Shown: positions 16,039-24,848 of the stretch, one piece after another
How positions within the stretch are numbered: the stretch's first letter is position 1
Layout: every line of letters starts with the position of its first letter
NCBI RefSeq assembly: GCF_000312365.2
Contig: NZ_HG003690.1
Span: 177,645-220,127, forward strand
Origin: Anaerococcus provencensis
GTDB lineage: Bacteria; Bacillota; Clostridia; Tissierellales; Peptoniphilaceae
Reading direction: 5' to 3'
DNA length: 42,483 bases
Notes under the pieces: model-generated
What the model was told of the DNA's origin: nothing
Databases searched by the model: none
The model's input: only the letters and a program-made list of their open reading frames with translations
Made by a program: the position numbers and the translations under genes

Positions 16039-16064
16039 GTTATTTAGAATTCTTTGGGTATAAA
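16039..16064 (+). promoter_or_regulatory. Possible alternative-sigma promoter before the RsbW-like gene
   Basis: GTTATT and GGGTAT (11 bp apart, inside TTTGGGTATAAAG) resemble a sigma-B-type promoter (GTTT-like box, then GGGTA). A normal sigma-A pair is not apparent: TTGTCA at 16031 would be 22 bp from TATAAA. The spacing is shorter than the sigma-B norm. The only support beyond the motif is that the gene downstream encodes an anti-sigma-type ATPase. Confidence 0.25.
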
Positions 16065-16089
16065 GTTAATAAGTTAAGAGGAGCTAATT

Positions 16090-16464
16090 ATGGAGATTAT
16101 TAGAAATTTGCTTCACTCCGATCTTTTACTTATCAAAGAATTTAGAGATGATACAACTGCATTTCTCGAAAATCTAAATCTTGATGAAGATATGATTTTT
16201 AAACTTAGGCTTATTCTAGATGAGCTTATAGTGAATTCTTATAAACATGGCAATGCAAAAGATTTTGATAAGATTATAGAAGTCATAATCCTAATTGATA
16301 AAGATTATTGTATGATAAAGGTTAAAGATGAAGGTGAAGGTATAAATTATGGCAAGGATAGAAACTTACTATCTCATCACGGCAGGGGAATACAGATAGT
16401 AAATACTTTATCTGATAATTTGATAGTCAAAGATAATATGGTAGTAGCTTTTGTTCGTCTCTAA
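16090..16464 (+). CDS. RsbW/SpoIIAB-like ATP-binding (HATPase_c_2) protein
   Basis: A 124-residue protein consisting of one GHKL-type ATPase domain. The N-box LILDELIVNSYKHGN lies near residue 41, the G1 box VKDEGEGIN near 78, and the G2 box HGRGIQIVNTLSDN near 98. This is the size and layout of the anti-sigma or serine-kinase switch proteins. These phosphorylate a STAS-domain antagonist and hold a sigma factor. Neither partner is adjacent, so the protein is an orphan here. GAGGAG precedes the start, and a terminator follows the gene. Confidence 0.8.
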   Translation: MEIIRNLLHSDLLLIKEFRDDTTAFLENLNLDEDMIFKLRLILDELIVNSYKHGNAKDFDKIIEVIILIDKDYCMIKVKDEGEGINYGKDRNLLSHHGRGIQIVNTLSDNLIVKDNMVVAFVRL

Positions 16465-16479
16465 AGCATGCTATAAATA

Positions 16480-16511
16480 CACCTAGCGATTTTAATTCTA
16501 GGTGATTTTTT
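16480..16511 (+). terminator. Terminator of the RsbW-like gene
   Basis: CACCTAG (16480-16486) pairs with CTAGGTG (16498-16504) and is followed by ATTTTTT. Confidence 0.85.
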
Positions 16512-16521
16512 ATGTGTTTAA

Positions 16522-16549
16522 TTGATAATGATATAGTCTAAGATATAAT
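16522..16549 (+). promoter_or_regulatory. Promoter of typA
   Basis: TTGATA (16522-16527) and a consensus TATAAT (16544-16549) are separated by 16 bp, 37 bp before the start. Confidence 0.78.
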
Positions 16550-16585
16550 ATATTGATAGAATTTATAAGTTTGAAAGAAGGAATT

Positions 16586-18406
16586 ATGAGAAGAGAAGAT
16601 GTAAGAAATGTTGCAATTATAGCCCACGTTGACCACGGCAAAACTACCCTTGTTGATGGACTTTTAAGAACTGCAGGAACATTTCGTGAAAATCAAGCGG
16701 TAAATGAAAGAGTAATGGATTCAAATTCTATAGAAAAAGAAAGAGGGATTACTATCCTTTCTAAGAATACTGCAATCCATTATGAAGATAAGAAAATAAA
16801 CATAATCGATACCCCAGGACACGCTGACTTTGGTGGTGAGGTAGAGCGTGTTCTAAATATGGCTGAATCCGTTGTCCTAGTTGTAGATAGCCACGAAGGA
16901 CCTATGCCACAAACTAAGTTTGTCCTTAGAAAAGCTATAGAATTGGGACTTCCAGCAATTATTTGTATAAATAAGGTTGACAGGCCTGATCAAAGAATTG
17001 ATGAAGTAGAGGATGAAATCCTAGACTTATTTATATCACTTGATGCGGATGAATCATACTTAGAAAGTCCATTTGTATATGCGTCAGCAAAAAATGGTTG
17101 GGCAAGCCTAGACAAGGGTCAAGTAAAGAACGATATGTCAGACCTTTTGGATACAATAATAGATTACACACCTGCCTTTGAAGCAGAGGAAGATGCACCA
17201 TTTAAAGTTCTTGTATCAACTACAGACTACAATGACTACCTTGGATCAATTGCCATAGGCAAGGTTGAACAAGGGGTTATCAAGAAAAATGCAGATGCAA
17301 TAATCACAAACTACAACGAAGAAGATAGGAAAATGAAATCAAAAATCGTAACTATCTATGAATTTGATGGCTTAAATAGAGTGGAAGTCGTGGAAGCTAA
17401 ATTTGGATCAATAGTGGCTCTTTCTGGTATGGAAGATATCTCAATTGGAGATACTATTGGAACAGAAGCGGACCATGAACCAATTGAGTTTACCAAAATA
17501 TCCGAACCAACACTTTCTATGACTTTCTCAGTAAATGATTCACCATTTGCTGGTCGTGATGGAAAATATGTTACAAGTAGACATATAAGGGATAGGTTAT
17601 TTAAAGAAAAAGAAACAGATGTTTCACTAAAAGTAGAAAACACAGATTCTACAGAAAGCTTTAAGGTTTCAGGTCGTGGAGAGCTTCACCTTTCAGTTCT
17701 AATCGAAAATTTAAGACGTGAAGGTTATGAATTCCAAGTTTCTAAACCAGAAGTAATGTATAAAGAAATAGATGGTAAGAAAAATGAACCTATAGAAATC
17801 GCCACAATAGATGTAGATCAAGAATACACAGGTTCTGTCATAGAAAAATTGGGACGCAGAAAAGGCGAGCTAATTGACATGACTCCAACATCTTCTGGCT
17901 ATACCAGAATGATTTTTAGAATACCTGCAAGGGGTCTAATAGGCTATAGAACAGAATTTCTAACTGATACTAAGGGTACAGGTATCCTAAACTCAGAATT
18001 TGAAGGATATGCTCCATATAAGGGAGAGATTGAAACTCGTCAAGATGGATCTCTTATAGCTAGTGAGCAAGGTATAGCTCGCGCCTACGGCCTAAACGCT
18101 GCCCAATCTAGGGGATTATTGTTCGTAGAAGCAGGAGATGAGGTTTACGAAGGTCTTGTAGTTGGTATGAACCCAAAGGGCCTAGATATAGATGTCAATG
18201 TATGTAAGCAGAAGAAACTAACAAATACCCGTGCGAGCGGTTCTGACGATGCCATCATGCTAACGCCAGCCAAAAAAATGAGTGTGGAAGAAATGATGGA
18301 ATTTGTTGAAGATGACGAGCTAATTGAAATAACACCAAATAATCTAAGAATTAGAAAGAGAATACTAGATTCAAACCTAAGATACAAATCAAAGAAAAAT
18401 AAGTAG
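16586..18406 (+). CDS. typA: Translational GTPase TypA/BipA
   Basis: A 606-residue GTPase, the normal length. The start at 16586 is chosen because AAGGAA precedes the ATG and MRREDVRNVAIIAHVDHGKT is the usual N-terminus; an in-frame TTG 33 bp upstream is not needed. G1 is AHVDHGKTTL, G2 RGITILSKN, G3 DTPGHADFGGEV, G4 NKVD. The EF-G-like domains 2, 3 and 5 follow, then the BipA-specific C-terminal domain (around RASGSDDAIMLTPAKKMSVE). It binds the ribosome and supports ribosome assembly under stress or cold. The membrane-protein gene begins 7 bp after its stop. Confidence 0.96.
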   Translation: MRREDVRNVAIIAHVDHGKTTLVDGLLRTAGTFRENQAVNERVMDSNSIEKERGITILSKNTAIHYEDKKINIIDTPGHADFGGEVERVLNMAESVVLVVDSHEGPMPQTKFVLRKAIELGLPAIICINKVDRPDQRIDEVEDEILDLFISLDADESYLESPFVYASAKNGWASLDKGQVKNDMSDLLDTIIDYTPAFEAEEDAPFKVLVSTTDYNDYLGSIAIGKVEQGVIKKNADAIITNYNEEDRKMKSKIVTIYEFDGLNRVEVVEAKFGSIVALSGMEDISIGDTIGTEADHEPIEFTKISEPTLSMTFSVNDSPFAGRDGKYVTSRHIRDRLFKEKETDVSLKVENTDSTESFKVSGRGELHLSVLIENLRREGYEFQVSKPEVMYKEIDGKKNEPIEIATIDVDQEYTGSVIEKLGRRKGELIDMTPTSSGYTRMIFRIPARGLIGYRTEFLTDTKGTGILNSEFEGYAPYKGEIETRQDGSLIASEQGIARAYGLNAAQSRGLLFVEAGDEVYEGLVVGMNPKGLDIDVNVCKQKKLTNTRASGSDDAIMLTPAKKMSVEEMMEFVEDDELIEITPNNLRIRKRILDSNLRYKSKKNK

Positions 18407-18413
18407 GTGAAAT

Positions 18414-19100
18414 ATGAACAAAAGATTTGAAAAAGTCCTAAGTCAAACAATAAGCATTATAATCCTAATAATATTTGTGACTACAATAATCTCTATGAGA
18501 TCTCCAATTTGGCTTGTCACATATATTTGGGCCTTTGCTTTTTTACTTGCCTGGATTTTGATGCTAGTTTTTGCCCTACACATACTTTTACAAAAAGATG
18601 CCTTTGGATTTTCTATACTAACGGCTATACTTACTGCCTTAGCCTTTGGACTACTTAGCATACCAGCTATACTTGTCCTATCAAGGTTTGTACCACAGAT
18701 ACCAGCAACTATAAGCTTTGCTAATCAGTTGCTAAACAAAAATAGTCAAATGATTTTATACACAAGTCTTATAGTCTTGTATGTTTTTCACCTAATAAAC
18801 TCACTAAAACTTAAAAGAGCTATGACCAATAGTCAAGATTTATCAGAAGAAAGTCTAGCTTATGATCATGAGGATACATCTGATAATAATTTATTTGATG
18901 ATAATCTTAAGGATGAAAATGAAGAAATTACCAAAGAAAATAATAATATTTCTAGTGAAGACCTAAAAATTGGTGAAAAAATTGTCTTTGAATCTAACAA
19001 TGATGAAAAAATAGAGTATAATACTGAAAAAGTGATTTTTGTAGAAGATTTAACAGATGAAGATTTAATCAATGAAGAAGGCGAGGGAAATAATGGTTAA
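18414..19100 (+). CDS. Four-helix membrane protein with acidic cytoplasmic tail
   Basis: A 228-residue protein I do not recognise. Four hydrophobic segments lie at about 11-28, 35-60, 65-92 and 108-125. They are followed by a roughly 100-residue very acidic, probably disordered tail (repeated DNxxDD, NEE, EDL patterns). GGTG before the ATG is a weak ribosome site and the gene lies 7 bp after typA, so translation is probably coupled. Its end overlaps the rex start by 8 bp, so typA, this gene, rex and the ABC-F gene form one operon. The acidic-tail design recurs in importer permease 1 of this window. Confidence 0.65.
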   Translation: MNKRFEKVLSQTISIIILIIFVTTIISMRSPIWLVTYIWAFAFLLAWILMLVFALHILLQKDAFGFSILTAILTALAFGLLSIPAILVLSRFVPQIPATISFANQLLNKNSQMILYTSLIVLYVFHLINSLKLKRAMTNSQDLSEESLAYDHEDTSDNNLFDDNLKDENEEITKENNNISSEDLKIGEKIVFESNNDEKIEYNTEKVIFVEDLTDEDLINEEGEGNNG

Positions 19101-19731
19101 AGACAATGGAGTATCTCTATCAGTAATTAAAAGATTACCAAAGTACTACAGATATTTAGAAAGTATCAATGATAAGGGGATTGTAAGAGTATCATCAAAA
19201 GAACTTTCTGAGATCACTGGCCTTACGGCCAGCCAAATCAGACAAGACCTAAACCACTATGGCTGCTTTGGTCAACAAGGATATGGCTACAATGTAAGAG
19301 ATCTTATGGATGAATTATCAAAGATAATCGGCGTTGATAAAGAATACAAAATGGTACTAATTGGCTATGGTAATATTGGCCATGCCCTTTATCAATACGA
19401 ATCTTTCAAAACCTTAGGCTACAAATTTAGTGCAGTTTTTGATAAAGAGCCTAATAAAAATGCACCTTCTGACTTAAAAATAGAAGATGTTGACAATCTT
19501 GCGACTTATCTTAAAAACAACAAGGTAGATATAGGAATAATTGCAACTCCAAAAGAAGCAAGCCAAGAGATTTGCGATGTACTTTGTGATGGCAATGTAA
19601 AGGGTATATGGAATTTTTCTCCAGTAGATTTAAAAACTAAAAATGGAGTAGTGTTAGAAAACGTACACTTAGATGAATCATTGTTTACACTTACATATTT
19701 CATCAATTCTCCACAGGACTATAATTTTTAA
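19093..19731 (+). CDS. rex: Redox-sensing transcriptional repressor Rex
   Basis: A 212-residue protein, standard Rex length. An N-terminal winged helix (residues about 5-75, with LTASQIRQDLNHYGCFGQQG) is followed by a Rossmann NAD(H)-binding domain with GYGNIGHAL, and by a C-terminal domain-swap helix (HLDESLFTLTYFIN). Rex senses the NADH/NAD ratio and represses fermentation and redox genes. The start at 19093 is chosen by GAGGG upstream; the ATG at 19072 lacks a ribosome site. It overlaps the upstream membrane-protein gene, and its TAA overlaps the ABC-F start (TAATG). I did not find a convincing Rex operator in this window. Confidence 0.95.
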   Translation: MVKDNGVSLSVIKRLPKYYRYLESINDKGIVRVSSKELSEITGLTASQIRQDLNHYGCFGQQGYGYNVRDLMDELSKIIGVDKEYKMVLIGYGNIGHALYQYESFKTLGYKFSAVFDKEPNKNAPSDLKIEDVDNLATYLKNNKVDIGIIATPKEASQEICDVLCDGNVKGIWNFSPVDLKTKNGVVLENVHLDESLFTLTYFINSPQDYNF

Positions 19732-21452
19732 TGAATATATTATCGGCAAGCAATTTAAGTAAGTCTTATCCTACTAGGGATATATTTACTGATATTAGCT
19801 TTATAATAGAAAAGGGTGATAAGGTTGGTCTTATTGGCAACAATGGGGCTGGCAAATCCACCCTTTTTAAAATTTTAGTAGGAGAACTATCTAAGGATAG
19901 TGGAGAAATCTATATACCAAATGGCCTAAAAATCGGCTATCTAAAACAACAACTATCTACTGACACCGACCAAAGTATCTATGATCATTGTATGGGAGTT
20001 TTTTCAAATCTTATCGGCATAGAAAAAGAGCTGAGGTCAATTGAAAAGGAACTTACAAGAACTGACCTTTCTGAAGAAGAAATGAATAAGCTCTTGGAAG
20101 ATCACAATAGATTATTTGAAAAGTTTGAAAAAAACAACGGCTACTCTATAAAGTCTGAACTTGAGGGAACCTTAAAAGCCATGGGCTTTGAGAGCGAGGA
20201 CTTTGATAAGAGCATAAGCACTCTATCAGGTGGACAAAAGGCAAGGGTAGAGCTTGCCTATCTCTTGTTAGAAAAACCAGATTTGATTTTACTAGATGAA
20301 CCTACCAACCACTTGGATATCAACGCCATCAGATTTTTGGAGAATTTTATTAAAAACTATGATGGATCCGTTGTGGTAATTTCCCACGATAGGTACTTTT
20401 TGGATGCGACTGTAAATAAAGTTTTTCTTATGGAAAATGGGTCGCTTAATATTTATGCGGGCAACTACACTAGCTTTATGCAAAAAAGAAAGAAAGATTT
20501 AGAAGTAAGGCTACACCAATACAAGAGCCAGCAAAAGGAAATCGCTAGGCAAGAAGAAATTATTGATAGACTAAAAAACCAAGGCGGTTCCAAAAGAAAA
20601 AGAGGAATATCTCAATCAAGATCTAGGCAAAAACTTCTTGACAAGATGGAAAGAATTGAAGCACCAGATCAAATAGCCAATGCAATGAAGCTAAAATTCA
20701 CCCCTAGAATTCAAAGTGGAGAAGATGTTCTTAAGGTGGCTAAACTGGCAAAAACTTATGATGACAAAGAAATTTTCAAAAATATTAGCTTTGATATTTT
20801 TAGAAATGAGAGAACAGCTATTATTGGCGAAAATGGAGTTGGGAAAACAAGTCTATTTAAAATCATTTTGGCTGAAGAAACTCCTTCCTCAGGCAAAATA
20901 AAAATTGGTCAAAGTGTAAATATCGGATATTTTGACCAGGAACAAAAATCTTTGAATTTGTCTAATACTATATTTGAAGAGATATCAGATACTTATCCAA
21001 TGCTAACTAACTTTGAAATCAGATCATATTTGGCCAAGTTTATGTTCTATAATGAAGATGTGGATAGAGAAATATCTGAACTTTCCGGTGGTGAGCGTGC
21101 TAGAATATCGCTTTTAAAACTAATGATATCTGACACCAATTTTATCCTAATGGATGAGCCAACCAACCACCTAGACATTGATTCAAAGGAAATCTTAGAA
21201 GATGCCATACTTGACTATGAAGGAACTATTTTAATTATAAGCCACGACAGGTATTTCTTAAACAAAATTGCAGTCAAAATCCTTGAAATGAAAGATGATG
21301 GCATGAGCGAATACCTTGGTAATTATGACTATTATGTTGAAAAGCAGAAAGAAATGATGGCTAAGGATAAGGAAAGTCAAACTATTTCAAAAACTCAGCT
21401 AAACAAAGAGAAAAAGAAGCAAAATCTTAAACGCAACGAGATAAAAAAATAA
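19731..21452 (+). CDS. ABC-F family ATPase, main frame (translation-associated)
   Basis: This frame gives 573 residues with two ABC domains and no membrane segment: Walker A GNNGAGKST near 38, signature LSGGQKARVELAYLL, Walker B LILLDEPTNHLD; then Walker A GENGVGKTS near 370, signature LSGGERARISLLKLM and FILMDEPTNHLD. ABC-F proteins act on the ribosome exit and peptidyl-transfer region. The linker between domains is basic and helical (KRKKDLEVRLHQYKSQQKEI). The frame ends at TAA 21450 within an A-rich run, but the usual C-terminal coiled coil continues in the -1 frame to 21655. Joined, the product is 641 residues, about the length of YdiF-type proteins. Either a point frameshift or a recoding site explains this. 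Confidence 0.88.
   Translation: MNILSASNLSKSYPTRDIFTDISFIIEKGDKVGLIGNNGAGKSTLFKILVGELSKDSGEIYIPNGLKIGYLKQQLSTDTDQSIYDHCMGVFSNLIGIEKELRSIEKELTRTDLSEEEMNKLLEDHNRLFEKFEKNNGYSIKSELEGTLKAMGFESEDFDKSISTLSGGQKARVELAYLLLEKPDLILLDEPTNHLDINAIRFLENFIKNYDGSVVVISHDRYFLDATVNKVFLMENGSLNIYAGNYTSFMQKRKKDLEVRLHQYKSQQKEIARQEEIIDRLKNQGGSKRKRGISQSRSRQKLLDKMERIEAPDQIANAMKLKFTPRIQSGEDVLKVAKLAKTYDDKEIFKNISFDIFRNERTAIIGENGVGKTSLFKIILAEETPSSGKIKIGQSVNIGYFDQEQKSLNLSNTIFEEISDTYPMLTNFEIRSYLAKFMFYNEDVDREISELSGGERARISLLKLMISDTNFILMDEPTNHLDIDSKEILEDAILDYEGTILIISHDRYFLNKIAVKILEMKDDGMSEYLGNYDYYVEKQKEMMAKDKESQTISKTQLNKEKKKQNLKRNEIKK
21443..21449 (+). other. Slippery heptamer A AAA AAA at the ABC-F frame break
   Basis: In the ABC-F reading frame the end reads GAG ATA AAA AAA TAA. 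Bases 21443-21449 therefore form A AAA AAA in exactly the register required for -1 slippage, directly before the stop. A slip gives IKNDIKKIEQKMDE and on to 21655. No obvious stem-loop follows and no strong upstream Shine-Dalgarno is seen, so a plain indel in a homopolymer is equally possible. Confidence 0.6.
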
Positions 21453-21655
21453 AAAATGATATTAAAAAAATCGAACAGAAGATGGATGAAGTTGAAGAGA
21501 GGTTAGAAGAACTAAACAATCTCACTATATCAGCTGATTTTTATCAAGACCAAGACTTGGTAAAAGATACCTTTGCACAGATTAAATCTTTGGAAGAAGA
21601 AAAAGAAAACTTGGACGAAACTTGGTTTGAACTTAACTTATCCTTGGAAGGATAG
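21449..21655 (+). CDS. C-terminal coiled-coil portion of the ABC-F protein (-1 frame)
   Basis: 68 codons in the -1 frame, rich in Lys and Glu with heptad spacing (EQKMDEVEERLEELNNL), then ISADFYQDQDLVKDTFAQIK and a final WFELNLSLEG. This is the typical C-terminal extension of ABC-F proteins (ABC_tran_CTD). It has no start codon or ribosome site of its own near its beginning. It ends 25 bp before the next gene. Confidence 0.8.
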   Translation: MKNDIKKIEQKMDEVEERLEELNNLTISADFYQDQDLVKDTFAQIKSLEEEKENLDETWFELNLSLEG

Positions 21656-21680
21656 ATTGTAAATAATAGGAAGGAAAATA

Positions 21681-22931
21681 ATGAAGATTACCAACAACTT
21701 GGATAGAAAATCCAAAAATAATTTGAGAGTTGGTCTTATCTTGTTACTGGTTTTTTTCACCCTATGGTATGTAAAGCCAGTTAGCTCTTTTTTGGTGAGC
21801 ATTTATGCTGTCATAAGACCAATTTTGTTGGGCTTTGCTATGGCTTTTGTCATAAACTTACCTATGAACTTTTTTCAAGATAAAGTTTTTGGCAGACTAT
21901 TTGACCCCAAAAAGCATAGAAAACTTATACTAATCTTATCTTTGATTTTTAGCTGGCTCATATTCTTTGGGGCAGTCACTTTGATTTTGTTAGTAATAAT
22001 ACCAGAGACCATAAATGCATCTCAGACTGCTATAAAAAATATTCCAGCCTTTGCTGATGCACTTATAAAATATACAGAAAAAATACCAGCTTTGAATAAA
22101 GCTATAGTTGATATTAGGGATCAAATTGGAAACTTTGATCTAAACAACATATCCGACAAGATAACTAGCTACATAAGTGGTGAGAAATCAAATGTCCTAA
22201 ATCGTGCTCAAAGTATTTTATCATCAGTAAGTTCGACCCTGATTGCTATAGCAATGGGTTTCATATTTTCTATTTATGTCAGCATCAATAAGAAGAGCTT
22301 GAAAATAAACTCCAATAAGTTCTTATATGCTAATTTTGATGAAAGTAGAGCGGATACTATAAATTATCTGTGCAAATTGACCTATGATGCCTTTGCCAAA
22401 TTTTTAGACACGAGGTTTTTGTCATGTTTTGCTCTAGGAGTTTTTAACTACATAGGTATGAAAATCTTGCAATTGCCATATGCTGGTATGATTTCAATCT
22501 TGGTTGGAGCCCTTGATATTATCCCATACTTTGGTCCAATTATAGCGGCTGCCTTTGGAATGCTTATGATATTTATCCAATCACCATTTCAATCATTAGT
22601 ATTTATAATATTTTTGGTAATACTCCAACAAGTCCAAGAAAATATTTTTTATCCATTAGTTATTGGCAAACACTCTGGACTACCAGCTATATGGATTTTT
22701 GTGTCTGTATTTTTGGGTGGAAGATTATTCGGCATCATGGGCATGATTTTATTTATGCCTCTTGCAACAGTCTTTTATACCTTAAAAGAAGATAGAACTA
22801 TAAAAAAACTAAAAGAAAAAGAAATTGATGAACAAAGTCTAGGAGAAAAAGCCAACAAAAACTTTGAGCAAATGCGCAAAGAAAGACTAGAAGAAGATTT
22901 TACTAAAGAAGAAGTAGAGCAAATAATGTAA
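21681..22931 (+). CDS. AI-2E family transporter (intact paralogue)
   Basis: A 416-residue membrane protein of the AI-2E (YdiK/TqsA-like) family. It has about seven helices, a long extracytoplasmic loop at residues about 110-185, the conserved MISILVGALDIIPYFGPIIA, and ILQQVQENIFYPLVIGKHSG. A charged cytoplasmic tail follows (KEKEIDEQSLGEKANKNFEQ). Family members export small molecules or ions; only some are tied to autoinducer-2. AGGAAGG precedes the start. The gene follows the ABC-F gene and converges on the thiN gene with a 6 bp gap. The second paralogue lies 710 bp downstream. Confidence 0.88.
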   Translation: MKITNNLDRKSKNNLRVGLILLLVFFTLWYVKPVSSFLVSIYAVIRPILLGFAMAFVINLPMNFFQDKVFGRLFDPKKHRKLILILSLIFSWLIFFGAVTLILLVIIPETINASQTAIKNIPAFADALIKYTEKIPALNKAIVDIRDQIGNFDLNNISDKITSYISGEKSNVLNRAQSILSSVSSTLIAIAMGFIFSIYVSINKKSLKINSNKFLYANFDESRADTINYLCKLTYDAFAKFLDTRFLSCFALGVFNYIGMKILQLPYAGMISILVGALDIIPYFGPIIAAAFGMLMIFIQSPFQSLVFIIFLVILQQVQENIFYPLVIGKHSGLPAIWIFVSVFLGGRLFGIMGMILFMPLATVFYTLKEDRTIKKLKEKEIDEQSLGEKANKNFEQMRKERLEEDFTKEEVEQIM

Positions 22932-22937
22932 TTTGCC

Positions 22938-23546
22938 CTACTTTTTTTCAAATATAATTAGAATATAGCCATCTTTTATTTTTATAGTAAAATCTCTGCC
23001 ATAAGTTTCATTTGAAACTCCTAGACTATCGGATATCTCCATATCATAATTATCCAGTTCATAGTAAAGTCCCTTTATAGTAAGGCCCTTTGCAACTTCA
23101 GATAGGGCAAATATTGACACATAATAATCATCTTCAAATTTTTGGGAAAGCTCATCTCCTATAATTATTAGTTCCTTATTCTTTGATTTAAGCCTTACAT
23201 CTATGCCCATCTTTTTAAATTCGAGAGCATTTCTAATATTTGATATAGTATGGGACTCACGGCCTCCTAAGCCTCCATAAATTATTATTTCCTTATAGCC
23301 CTTTTCTTGGGCAATTTTCATGGCTGACTTTGTGTCGGTATCATCTTTAATGGGACTTAGTTTTATAACATTTCCACTTTTAGGTAGGCTAGTTGAATCA
23401 AAGTCTCCCACAATAAAGTCAGCTTTTAGGCCCTCCTTTTTTACATATTCATAGCCTTTATCAGCAGCAATTACTAGGTCATCATCTTGGATTTGGTCAT
23501 AAAAACCATCAAATTCGCCACCAGCGATTATATAACATTTACTCAA
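22938..23546 (-). CDS. thiN: Thiamine pyrophosphokinase
   Basis: A 202-residue protein of the TPK family. The catalytic N-terminal domain has CYIIAGGEFDGF, LVIAADKGYEYVKKEGLKAD and GDFDSTS, then DDTDTKSAMKIA and GGLGGRESHTISN, the Mg- and ATP-binding acidic motifs. The C-terminal beta domain (about 130-200) binds thiamine. It converts thiamine to thiamine pyrophosphate with ATP. The start is a TTG preceded by AAGGAGG at 7 bp; no nearby ATG fits. It is the only minus-strand gene in this part of the window and lies between two AI-2E paralogues. Confidence 0.93.
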   Translation of the reverse strand: MSKCYIIAGGEFDGFYDQIQDDDLVIAADKGYEYVKKEGLKADFIVGDFDSTSLPKSGNVIKLSPIKDDTDTKSAMKIAQEKGYKEIIIYGGLGGRESHTISNIRNALEFKKMGIDVRLKSKNKELIIIGDELSQKFEDDYYVSIFALSEVAKGLTIKGLYYELDNYDMEISDSLGVSNETYGRDFTIKIKDGYILIIFEKK

Positions 23547-23574
23547 AATTTCCTCCTTAGGATTTCTTATATAG

Positions 23575-23580
23575 ATTATA
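23575..23580 (-). promoter_or_regulatory. -10 box of thiN
   Basis: TATAAT on the minus strand, 28 bp before the TTG start. The -35 region at 17 bp is weak (TTTCTC). Confidence 0.55.
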
Positions 23581-23643
23581 TACCAAATTTTATTTTAGAG
23601 AAAAAATTGGGTAAAATTATTGTGACTTACTAGGAGAAAACAA

Positions 23644-24848
23644 ATGAACAAATTAGATGAAAGATCAAAAAACATACTCAAAATAATACTTATAGGACTT
23701 GGGGTATTTTTTATCTTCTGGTATCTTAGGGAAATTTTGGATTTTGTAGGCAAATTTATAAGGATTATCCAACCCTTCATCATAGGATTTATGTTAGCCT
23801 ACATCATAAATATACCTATGAACTTTTTCTATAGGTTGATTAGAGAAAATTACAAGGATCCAAAGCAAGAGAAGGCAATTCGTGGCGTATCTTTAGTTTT
23901 ATCCTGGATATGCGTCTTGCTATTTTTAACCTTGCTATTAAATATCTTCATTCCACAAATTATCAAATCTGCCCTAACCTTAATCCGCAAATGGCCAGTT
24001 TTTGTAGATGAGACCTATAAAATTTTGAAGAATAATCCCCTAACAAAAAACTATGCTAATGATTTTAGGGAAATAACCGAGGATGTAAATTGGCTAAGTG
24101 TGAATGGACCTATTTTTAAATATATAAATACCAACAGCAAATCATTGCTTACTATGACTTCAAGTATAATAAATTCAATTGGTTCAAGTGCCATTACTAT
24201 ATTTACTGTGGTTGTCTTTTCAATCTTTGTACTTATTTATAAAGATATGCTAAAATTAAATGGAAATAAGTTGCTCTATGCTTTTCTAGATGAAAAAGAT
24301 GCGGACTATGTAAATAAAGTTTTTTCTTTATCCTACCACACCTTTAAAGACTATATTTATTCTAGGATGATATCAGTGGCCTTGCTTATTGTCCTAACTT
24401 ATATTGGCATGATAATTTTTGCCATACCAAATGCTCCTATGATTTCAATATTGGTGGGTCTGTCTGATTTGATTCCAATCTTTGGTCCTATAGCTGGAGC
24501 TGGAATATCTGCAGTAATTATATTTATTGAATCCCGATCAAGGCCCTTATATTTTTGATATACGATGTGATTATGCAACAAGTTCAAGAAAATGTAATCT
24601 ATCCTGCCATTGCCAATGCCCAAGTAGGCCTTCCTGCCGTTTGGGTCTTGGCTTCAGTAACTATAGGTGGTTCACTTTTTGGTATTGTGGGTATGCTTGT
24701 TAGTATCCCAGTTGCTTCTGTTTTATACGCTCTAGCCCATGAGAAGGTTGAACAAAGACTTATGAAGAAAGGTTTCAATCAAAAAGATATTATGGATAAG
24801 CAAAAGAAGAATTTTATTGAAGGATACAAAGATGAAACTAAAAAATAG
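23644..24848 (+). pseudogene. AI-2E family transporter, frameshifted paralogue
   Basis: The first frame runs from ATG 23644 to a stop at 24558 (304 codons) and covers most of the membrane domain, including MISILVGLSDLIPIFGPIAG. The last nine or so codons before the stop are nonsense. If one C is added to the CCC at 24533-24535, the sequence reads ESPIKALIFLIYDVIMQQVQ and on to the proper end YKDETKK at 24848. That agrees with the intact paralogue (QSPFQSLVFIIFLVILQQVQ). The restored protein would be 401 residues. A single-base deletion, real or from sequencing, is the simplest explanation. GGAG precedes the start, and the gene runs divergently from thiN. Confidence 0.82.

Noticed and set aside
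24550..24558. T-rich run before the TGA in the second AI-2E gene as a recoding site or selenocysteine codon
   Set aside because: The residues before the stop already fail to match the family, while adding a C at 24533 restores the match. The break is therefore upstream of the T-run, and no recoding is needed.
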